Shown: in pieces, positions 31,825-36,724 of the stretch
How positions within the stretch are numbered: position 1 is the stretch's first letter
How the letters are laid out: each line of letters opens with the position of its first letter
Assembly (NCBI GenBank): GCA_019116265.1
Contig: DXBZ01000167.1
Coordinates: forward strand, 1 to 36,724
DNA length: 36,724 nucleotides
Reading direction: 5' to 3'
Source of the DNA: Candidatus Olsenella stercoravium
GTDB taxonomy: Bacteria; Actinomycetota; Coriobacteriia; Coriobacteriales; Atopobiaceae
The notes under the pieces: generated by a model
Seen by the model: the letters and a program-made list of their open reading frames with translations, nothing else
Databases searched by the model: none
Told to the model about the DNA's origin: nothing
Position numbers and translations under genes: made by a program

Positions 31825-32352
31825 CTACCTCAGGAGGTAGGCGGAGACGATTTGTGCATAGTAGGCGGTGTGCGGGGCGTCTGTGGAGTAGTAGCGCCCG
31901 CGCAGGTCCTCCGGCAGACGCGGCTCGTCCTGCTCGTCCCTGTAAAGCACGCGGCACTCCAGCGTGAGGGGCAGCTCCTGGATGGCCGGCGCGGCCACCT
32001 CCTCGCCCTCCACGAGCGTGAGGCCGAGCTCGGCCACCTTGTCGATGTCGCGGCCGCTCTTGGAGCCGCAGACGGCGAGGATCCGGTTGATGCGCTGGTC
32101 GAGGTCCTTCTCGCCCGTGCGCATGGGCACGCTGACCGTGAACTCGCCGCTCTTCTCGATGAGGCCATACGTGAAGCGGCTGCTGCGGACGTACGCCACA
32201 AAGAGCTCCCTGCCCCACTCGATGCCCAACGTGCCCCAGCCGATGGTCATAGGGTTGACGCGGCTGTCTGCGCTCGCGGTGAGCAGCACGCCCTTGGGCA
32301 GCTCGCGCAGGATGGTGGGTGCGTACTCGGCGACGTCGATCTTCTCGCGCAT
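31825..32352 (-). CDS. Flavin reductase-like (FMN-binding split barrel) protein
   Basis: Start at MREKIDVAEYAP (32352) after GGAGG; the 18 codons before it come from a palindrome. Length 175 aa. Pattern of the flavoredoxin/DIM6-NTAB group: AYAPTILRELPKGVLLTA-like N-terminus, NPMTIGWGTLGIEWG (FMN contact) and FVAYVRSSRFTYGLIEKSGEFTVSV. Probably binds FMN and uses NAD(P)H or ferredoxin-level electrons. It differs from the protein at 9605-10159 and is not in a redox operon. It follows the S10 peptidase gene on the same strand. Confidence 0.9.
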   Translation of the reverse strand: MREKIDVAEYAPTILRELPKGVLLTASADSRVNPMTIGWGTLGIEWGRELFVAYVRSSRFTYGLIEKSGEFTVSVPMRTGEKDLDQRINRILAVCGSKSGRDIDKVAELGLTLVEGEEVAAPAIQELPLTLECRVLYRDEQDEPRLPEDLRGRYYSTDAPHTAYYAQIVSAYLLR

Positions 32353-32396
32353 GATGGCCTCCAGCTCAACGCAGAATCTGGCTGACCCGATTATAG

Positions 32397-32429
32397 GATG
32401 AGTCAAAGGGACAGTCCCTTTGACTCATC
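32397..32429. terminator. Perfect 15-bp palindrome after the S10 peptidase gene
   Basis: Arms GATGAGTCAAAGGGA / TCCCTTTGACTCATC around CAG. The central AAGGGACAGTCCCTT is identical to that at 398-432, with unrelated outer arms. The peptidase stop codon lies in the right arm. No T run follows on the minus strand, so termination is only likely, not certain. Confidence 0.6.
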
Positions 32430-33918
32430 TTGCATAGAACTCCGCGAGGTCGGCACCCATCGCCTCGAGCGTGGGCACGTCGACGTAGGCCATGTGGCCG
32501 CAGCCGTAGAGCCTGTAGCTCACGCGCTCCTTGAGGGCAGGCGGCAGGAACAGGCAGGACATGTCGTGCACCACGTTCCAGTAGGTGGTCGCCGCGTCAT
32601 AGCGGCCACCGAGGATGAGCAGGCGCATCGTGGGGTTGCGCTTCATGGCCACGGCGATGTCGTAGGTGACGTTGGGCGCGGTGGCGGGCTCCTCCGTGCC
32701 GGGCTCCTCGTGCGTCCAGTTCCACGCCGCGCCCACCTTGGCGTAGTTGCTCACGAGGTAGGTGGGCGCACCGGCAAAGCCGATCTCGTCGAGGTGCGCG
32801 CGGAAGGCGGCGTGCCAGACGCTCTCCACCGCGTCATCGGCCGGGTCCTCCGCAGCGAAGAAGGCCGTGGAGCCCTGGACCGGCAGCGGTGCGGCAGAGG
32901 TGAAGCGCATGTCCAGGCGACCGGTGACCAGCCCCTCGTCGGCGAGCAGGCTGCGGCGGAAGGTGTCGAGGTCAACGCGCAGGTTGCAGCGCTCGATCTG
33001 CTCGGCGGAAAGGCCGATCAACTTGGAGATGCGCCGCGCCACGGAGGCTTTCTCGCGCACAGGCAGGCGGTCGCCGCGCAGGAGCGCCGGGGCGTAGACG
33101 CGCTCGGTGAACTCCATCGCGTCCTCGAACCACTGGAGCTCGTCCGCGCCCTTGCCGGCACGACCAAAGTAGCGGGCCGTCGCGGCAAAGGTGGGCAGCA
33201 TGCCCAGGTAGTAGAGGTCCTCGCCGGGCAGGGTCTGCACCCAGTCAAAGATCGCGGACAGCATGATGACGCCACGCACGGGCACGCTCTTCTCGCCCAG
33301 CACGCGCATGAGGACGGCGTTGCGGATTGTGCCGTACGACTCGCCAAAGAGGTAGACCGGCGAACCCCAGCGGTGGTTGGCCGTGAGCCACGCGACGATG
33401 GCGCGGGCGAAGGCGTCCGCGTCGCCGTCCACGCCCCAGACGGTCTTGGGGTCCACGCCCTCGGCGATGGCCGAGTAGCCGGTGCCGAGCGCGTCCAGGA
33501 AGACGAGGTCGCTCTGGCGCAGCAGCGTGTGGGGGTTGTCCTCCACGCGCGCGGGCAGCGAGAGATGCGCGGTGCCGTCGGTGGCCACGCGGCGCGGGCC
33601 GATGCCGCCCAGGTTCACGGGGACCGACGAGCTGCCCGGGCCGCCGTTGTAGCAGAAGGTCACGGGACGGTCGGCGTTCTCGCCCTCGGGCTTGGCCACG
33701 TAGGAGAGGCTGAACATCTTGCCGATGAGCGAGCCGGTGTCCGTGCGGACGTCGAGGTGGGCAGCCGTGGCGGTGTAGTCAATGCGCTGGCCGTCAGCCT
33801 CCCACGTAAAGTCCTTGCTCGCGGTCTCCGGGAGGTCCAGGCGCTTCTCGGCCGGGGCCGTGATCACCTCGTCCGCCGCCTGGGCTGCCTGCTGCTGGAC
33901 GTTCTGCTCGTCTGCCAT
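32425..33918 (-). CDS. S10-family serine carboxypeptidase-like protein
   Basis: Start at MADEQNVQQQAAQ (33918) after AGGAGA; the ORF to 34503 runs antisense through the next gene. Length 497 aa. Family motifs: NGGPGSSS (91-98, oxyanion hole), GESYGT with nucleophile Ser194, Asp in LLILGGRYDAATTYW and His in YGCGHMAYVD. No signal peptide is visible, unlike eukaryotic vacuolar members, so it is probably cytoplasmic. It would remove C-terminal residues from peptides. Divergent from the ProX-type gene, with only 54 bp between starts. Confidence 0.92.
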   Translation of the reverse strand: MADEQNVQQQAAQAADEVITAPAEKRLDLPETASKDFTWEADGQRIDYTATAAHLDVRTDTGSLIGKMFSLSYVAKPEGENADRPVTFCYNGGPGSSSVPVNLGGIGPRRVATDGTAHLSLPARVEDNPHTLLRQSDLVFLDALGTGYSAIAEGVDPKTVWGVDGDADAFARAIVAWLTANHRWGSPVYLFGESYGTIRNAVLMRVLGEKSVPVRGVIMLSAIFDWVQTLPGEDLYYLGMLPTFAATARYFGRAGKGADELQWFEDAMEFTERVYAPALLRGDRLPVREKASVARRISKLIGLSAEQIERCNLRVDLDTFRRSLLADEGLVTGRLDMRFTSAAPLPVQGSTAFFAAEDPADDAVESVWHAAFRAHLDEIGFAGAPTYLVSNYAKVGAAWNWTHEEPGTEEPATAPNVTYDIAVAMKRNPTMRLLILGGRYDAATTYWNVVHDMSCLFLPPALKERVSYRLYGCGHMAYVDVPTLEAMGADLAEFYAR

Positions 33919-33972
33919 ACTGTCTCCTGACGTCGTGTTCTTGTCCACATGGTAGCGCTGCGGGAGGTCCGC

Positions 33973-34461
33973 ATGTACGGAAAAGCCGAGACGCTGGAGC
34001 TGCTCGACCGCGAGGGGATTGCCTACGAGCTCTACGAGCACGTGGCGGTCTACACCGTCGCGGAGGCCGTGGCCGCAGGCATCCCCCACCGCGAGCTCGG
34101 CGCCAAGAACCTCTTTCTGCGGGACGACAAGCACCGCGCGCACTACCTCGTCTGCCTTCCGGACGAGAAGAACGTCTCGCTGCGAGAGATCCAAGAGCGC
34201 CTGGGCTCGCGGCGACTCTCGTTTGCGAGCGCCCAGGACCTGCGCGCGATGCTCGGCCTGGTGCCGGGCGCCGTCACGCCACTCGGCGCGCTGAACGACA
34301 CCGAGCGGCACGTGGAGGTCGTGATTGACCAGACGCTCGTCGACGCCGGGCGCCTGACCGTTCACCCCTGCGACAACACTGCGACCGTCCTTATCGCCAC
34401 GTCGGACCTGATCGCGCTGCTGCGCGAGCGCGGCCACGACGTCCGCGTGGTTGACCTGTAG
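33973..34461 (+). CDS. YbaK/ProX-type aminoacyl-tRNA editing protein
   Basis: Start at MYGKAETLELLDREG (33973) after GGGAGG; an in-frame ATG eight codons earlier is less likely. Length 162 aa. It fits the free-standing editing domain of the PrdX/ProXp group: YELYEHVAVYTVAEA, the conserved Lys in GAKNLFLRDDK, and LVPGAVTPLGALND. These hydrolyse Ala or similar residues mischarged on tRNA(Pro). Which amino acid cannot be fixed. It stands alone; a hairpin array begins 9 bp after its stop. Confidence 0.9.
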   Translation: MYGKAETLELLDREGIAYELYEHVAVYTVAEAVAAGIPHRELGAKNLFLRDDKHRAHYLVCLPDEKNVSLREIQERLGSRRLSFASAQDLRAMLGLVPGAVTPLGALNDTERHVEVVIDQTLVDAGRLTVHPCDNTATVLIATSDLIALLRERGHDVRVVDL

Positions 34462-34469
34462 CACCCCAT

Positions 34470-34609
34470 CAATTCGAGACACGGCGTGTCTCGAATTGTG
34501 CACACACTGCGCGCACTTTCTTGACGCATTGCGTCAAGAATCTTCAAGCCAAGGATTCGGCACACGGCGTGAGCCGAATCAGGATTGTGAACGCGTTGAG
34601 TTCACAATC
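34470..34609. repeat. Array of five hairpins with different stems and similar apices
   Basis: Five stem-loops fill the gap between the ProX-type gene and the 102-aa gene. H1 34470-34498: 13-bp perfect stem, loop GGC. H2 34498-34516: GTGCACAC/GCGCGCAC, continuous only as minus-strand RNA with two G-U pairs. H3 34518-34540: 10 bp, loop ATT. H4 34554-34580: 8 bp plus CAC/GTG, loop GGC. H5 34583-34609: 10 bp, loop of 7. Stem sequences differ, but apices converge: CAC-GGC-GTG twice, ACGC-ATT-GCGT, AAC-GCGTTGA-GTT. A single terminator would not need five stems. Transcribed on the minus strand, it is the 3' tail of the yhcG unit. Confidence 0.8.
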
Positions 34610-34917
34610 TAGGCAATCGCCTGCTCTGAGGCACGACGCTCTGCCAGCTCAAAGATGAACGGCGCGTTATTCCGGACAAAGACGTCGAGTTCTGCCAGCT
34701 CTTCACCCGAGAAACCTGTTACATCAAACCACCTATGAGCCGGCAACAGGCATCGCGCGGAATCGAAACCCATGTCAACGGGCCTCTCTACGGCAACCTC
34801 GAGCGTACCGTCCTCGCGAAGGTCGGAGTAGGCAACCTGGGTCTCATCGGCAAGTTGCACGTAGCTCCACATCACCTGAACCAGCCTCCTCAGTCTCCCT
34901 TCCACTAGTTTACCCAT
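34609..34917 (-). CDS. 102-aa protein of unknown function, downstream of yhcG
   Basis: Start chosen at MGKLVEGRLRRLVQVMWSYVQ (34917); the ORF runs on to 35367 only through antisense of yhcG. A weak GGTGAG site precedes it. The protein is acidic and mixed alpha/beta (AYSDLREDGTLEVAVERP, then FDVTGFSGEELAELDVFVRNNAPFIFELAERR). I do not recognise a family, and no catalytic motif is evident. It starts 64 bp after the YhcG stop and ends at the first hairpin of the array, so it probably belongs to the same transcript. It is AT-richer than the window average, in keeping with a transferred unit. Confidence 0.65.
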   Translation of the reverse strand: MGKLVEGRLRRLVQVMWSYVQLADETQVAYSDLREDGTLEVAVERPVDMGFDSARCLLPAHRWFDVTGFSGEELAELDVFVRNNAPFIFELAERRASEQAIA

Positions 34918-34981
34918 AGCACTCACCGTCCCGTTTGTTCGTGATCGAATAGGAAGAATCATCGACATCCAAATAAACGAA

Positions 34982-36028
34982 TTACTCGTCTCGCTCCGCC
35001 CGAGCCTCAGCGATCGCACGGCGCGTGGGTTCGAGGGCGTCGGCCAGTTCCTCCTCGGTGGGCAGACACGTGACGTAGCTCGACGCGAAGAGTCCCTTGC
35101 CGTCGGCGAGCGCGGAGTACTTCGCCACCGTCCGGTCGGAGCTCGAGCAGAGGATGAGTCCGATGGTCGGGTTGTCGTCAGTGCCCGCGTACTTCTCGTT
35201 GAACAGACGGACATAGAAGTCCATCTGACCAACGTCCTTGGCGTTGAGCGGGCGCGTCTTGAGCTCAATGAGCACGTAGCACTTGAGCTTGATGTTGTAG
35301 AAGACGAGGTCAACGTAGTAGCTCGCCTGCTCGCCATCGAGCCGGTACTGGCGGCCAACAAAGGCAAAGCCGCGTCCCAGCTCCAGCATGAACTCCTGCA
35401 GCCGCGTCATGAGCGCCTGCTCGAGCTGGTGCTCATCAAAGTCCGTGCGACCGCCCAGGTCCAGGAAGTCCAGTACGTACGGGTCCTTGATGAAGTCGTC
35501 CGCTGTCGTCGCCGGCTCGGAACGTTGAATCTCAGAGCGAATGAGTTCGCGCTTCTCACCCTGCGAAGAGAGCAAACGCTCGCGGTAGAACGTTGCAATT
35601 TGGTGGTCGAGCTGACGAGAAGTCCAGTGCTCGTCTGCTGCAGCGTTCATGTAAAACTCGCGCTGCTCCTGATCAGGAATACGCATCAGCCTACGATAGT
35701 GCGTCCAGCTCAATTGTGCACGCAGTGCGTGCACTTTTGGAAACGCCAAATAGAACTGCTGCATCTGATAGAGGTTTCTCTGAGTGAACCCCTTCCCGTA
35801 CTCCGCGGTCAGCCTCTCTGCCAGGTACTGGACCAGATGCTTCCCATACTCCGCGCGCTCGCCCGTTGCCTCAACAATCTGGCGCCCGATCTCCCAGTAC
35901 GCCTCGACCATGGCGCTGTTGACGGCGCGCTCCACCTTGCTGCGCGCGGACTCCAACGTCTCACGAACGGATACGTAGACTCGCTCGTCGTTCTTCTCGT
36001 CAAACTGCTTGATGGACTTCTTGGCCAT
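34982..36028 (-). CDS. YhcG/DUF1016 family PDDEXK nuclease
   Basis: 348 aa, full length. The N-terminal DUF1016 domain (~15-150) has the family blocks VEAYWEIGRQIVE, YGKHLVQYLAERL, GFTQRNLYQMQQFY and LSWTHYRRLMRI. The C-terminal nuclease has the PD-(D/E)xK core: Asp240 (YYVDLVFYN), then Glu255 and Lys257 (LIELKTR). Family members are often linked to mobile or defence islands, and their target is not established. It lies behind a ~190-nt leader with a LexA-like box at the promoter. A palindrome at codons ~98-105 resembles hairpin H2 downstream. Confidence 0.92.
   Translation of the reverse strand: MAKKSIKQFDEKNDERVYVSVRETLESARSKVERAVNSAMVEAYWEIGRQIVEATGERAEYGKHLVQYLAERLTAEYGKGFTQRNLYQMQQFYLAFPKVHALRAQLSWTHYRRLMRIPDQEQREFYMNAAADEHWTSRQLDHQIATFYRERLLSSQGEKRELIRSEIQRSEPATTADDFIKDPYVLDFLDLGGRTDFDEHQLEQALMTRLQEFMLELGRGFAFVGRQYRLDGEQASYYVDLVFYNIKLKCYVLIELKTRPLNAKDVGQMDFYVRLFNEKYAGTDDNPTIGLILCSSSDRTVAKYSALADGKGLFASSYVTCLPTEEELADALEPTRRAIAEARAERDE
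35716..35734. repeat. Hairpin inside yhcG related to the downstream array
   Basis: Perfect stem GTGCACGC / GCGTGCAC with loop AGT. With its flanks it matches the array at 34494-34519 in 23 of 26 bases (AATTGTGCACnCAnTGCG...GCACTTT). It encodes HALRAQL-type residues that are normal for the family, so codon choice rather than insertion could account for it. Confidence 0.6.
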
Positions 36029-36136
36029 AGCTGAACCCCCGTCTCACTCACGGCAAACCAACCTGCACAGACTGTGAGCTCCGGACTTTGCGGGTGCCGG
36101 AAGATGGGCGTACCAACCCACCCGAGACAAACAAGT

Positions 36137-36164
36137 GTGACCAGTCCCCGTTGCCCCTGGTCAC
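36137..36164 (-). promoter_or_regulatory. Hairpin in the yhcG leader
   Basis: GTGACCAG pairs perfectly with CTGGTCAC around 12 bases, in the ~190 nt between the putative yhcG promoter and its start codon. It may be an attenuator, an RNA-protein site or chance; no T run follows. Confidence 0.45.
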
Positions 36165-36225
36165 CCGTCGACACGTACCATTGGGGGCCTCCGTGCCGCT
36201 CTTGTCGCCCTCGTACCTTGTTGAG

Positions 36226-36254
36226 AGTATAGCAGAGTTTAGAACAGATGTTCG
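36226..36254 (-). promoter_or_regulatory. yhcG promoter overlapped by a LexA-like box
   Basis: On the minus strand CGAACATCTGTTCT (36241-36254) matches the Gram-positive SOS box CGAAC-N4-GTTCG at all but the last base. A good -10, TATACT (36226-36231), lies so that the box covers the -35 position (17-bp spacing to CGAACA). It sits after the tag stop and before yhcG. Confidence 0.6.
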
Positions 36255-36263
36255 CTACAAGTT

Positions 36264-36724
36264 CTACTTGTAATGCCGCACGTCCTTCTCGAGGTGGCGG
36301 CGCTTCTCGATTGTGGGACCCAGGGCGTTGATCTCCGCGTAGCGCGGGCAGTCGCGGCTGTGGTCGTTGATGATGCCGCAGGCCTGGAGGTGCGAGTAGA
36401 CCGTCGTGGGGCCCAGGTACTTGAAGCCGCGCTTTCGCAGGTCGGCCGCCACGCGCGCCGAGAGGCCGTTGCTCACGGGAATCCACCCGTCGGCGTGCTT
36501 GTTGTAGAGGATCGTCTTGCCGTCCGAGAAGCCCCAGAGGTAGGCGTCGAAGCTGCCAAACTCCTCGCGCACGCGCTGAAAGCAGCGCGCGTTGCCCACA
36601 ATGGCCTCGACCTTGCGGCGGGAGCGGATCATCCCCGGTGTCTCCAGGATGCGCTCAACGTCGTCCGGGCCAAACGTCGCCACGGTATCATAGTCAAAGC
36701 CCGCAAAGCACGCGCGGAATACCT
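36264..36724 (-). CDS. tag: DNA-3-methyladenine glycosylase I, C-terminal part (starts beyond the window)
   Basis: The frame is open to the window end; the GTG at 36683 given by the track is internal. The visible ~153 residues begin VFRACFAGFDYDTVATFG, then DDVERILETPGMIRSRRKVEAIVGNA, GFKYLGPTTVYSHLQACGIINDHSRDCPRY, all typical of Tag. The C-terminal His and Cys (NDHSRDC) are zinc ligands in Tag proteins; the N-terminal Cys/His and the catalytic Glu are outside the window. It removes 3-methyladenine from DNA. Its neighbour yhcG has a LexA-like box, giving a DNA-damage context. Confidence 0.92.
   Translation of the reverse strand, partial: VFRACFAGFDYDTVATFGPDDVERILETPGMIRSRRKVEAIVGNARCFQRVREEFGSFDAYLWGFSDGKTILYNKHADGWIPVSNGLSARVAADLRKRGFKYLGPTTVYSHLQACGIINDHSRDCPRYAEINALGPTIEKRRHLEKDVRHYK

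Noticed and set aside
34470-34609. CRISPR array
   Set aside because: The repeated units are hairpins with different sequences and no constant repeat or equal spacers, and no cas gene is present.
34461-36028. Retron or reverse-transcriptase system
   Set aside because: Structured RNA next to an enzyme suggested it, but YhcG is a PDDEXK nuclease and there is no reverse transcriptase gene.
36029-36263. Remnant coding sequence between tag and yhcG
   Set aside because: The minus-strand ORF through this gap (35809-36486) is mostly out of frame with both genes and shows no recognisable protein motif.
1-36724. Chromosome-orienting (KOPS/SRS-like) role for GGCGAGAA
   Set aside because: The two strands carry similar numbers in this window, whereas orienting motifs are strongly skewed.

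Overview
The window is GC-rich, with strong GGAGG-type ribosome binding sites, lipoboxes of Gram-positive type, short intergenic gaps and many dispersed palindromes. The gene content (SdpI and CorA families, several aldo/keto reductases, lipoprotein flavodoxin, cyclophilin-like lipoprotein, OatA-like acyltransferase, CmpB-type membrane protein, CHAD protein) suggests an anaerobic or microaerophilic high-GC Gram-positive, most likely one of the Coriobacteriia (Olsenella/Atopobiaceae-like). That assignment is inference from gene content and composition, not from a marker gene. I saw no rRNA, tRNA, CRISPR array, transposase or phage gene.

Layout. 1-2.5 kb: the 3' end of an ABC-F ATPase gene, then an SdpI-family gene, a CorA-type transporter and a small GNAT protein. 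2.6-12.2 kb: a redox and stress region with three regulator-controlled blocks. (i) A LysR gene faces an operon of cyclophilin-like protein, aldo/keto reductase and decarboxylase-cupin fusion. (ii) An Rrf2 gene faces an NAD(P)-binding protein, with three copies of one 23-bp operator between them. (iii) A TetR gene faces a five-gene operon (iron alcohol dehydrogenase, flavin reductase, cyclophilin-like lipoprotein, flavodoxin lipoprotein, Fe-S aldo/keto reductase), with two matching operator candidates between them. The last gene of that operon is broken by a one-base frameshift. 12.3-16.3 kb: PNPOx-like protein, an MBL hydrolase / EF-hand-LRR membrane protein / Nudix operon, and a UspA protein. 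16.3-22 kb: TetR divergent from a radical SAM protein, an alpha/beta hydrolase and an OatA-like O-acetyltransferase, separated by several palindromic repeats. 22.1-25.5 kb: a complete FecCD-type ABC importer (lipoprotein, permease, ATPase with an extra C-terminal domain).

25.5-34.5 kb: CHAD protein, CmpB-type membrane protein with a lipase-like partner, LysR, a Gfo/Idh/MocA oxidoreductase, a small glycine-rich protein, flavin reductase, S10 peptidase and a ProX-type editing protein. 34.5-36.7 kb: the most unusual block. A YhcG/DUF1016 PDDEXK nuclease gene lies behind a promoter overlapped by a LexA-like box. It is followed by an unrecognised 102-aa gene and then by a tight array of five hairpins with different stems and similar apices. 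A relative of one hairpin lies inside yhcG. A tag (3-methyladenine glycosylase) gene is upstream.

Most genes work as small regulated units, each with a dedicated regulator and often with recognisable operator repeats. The two things I find hardest to explain are the YhcG-associated hairpin array and the families of long palindromes at gene ends. An 8-mer, GGCGAGAA/TTCTCGCC, also occurs about once per kb on both strands.
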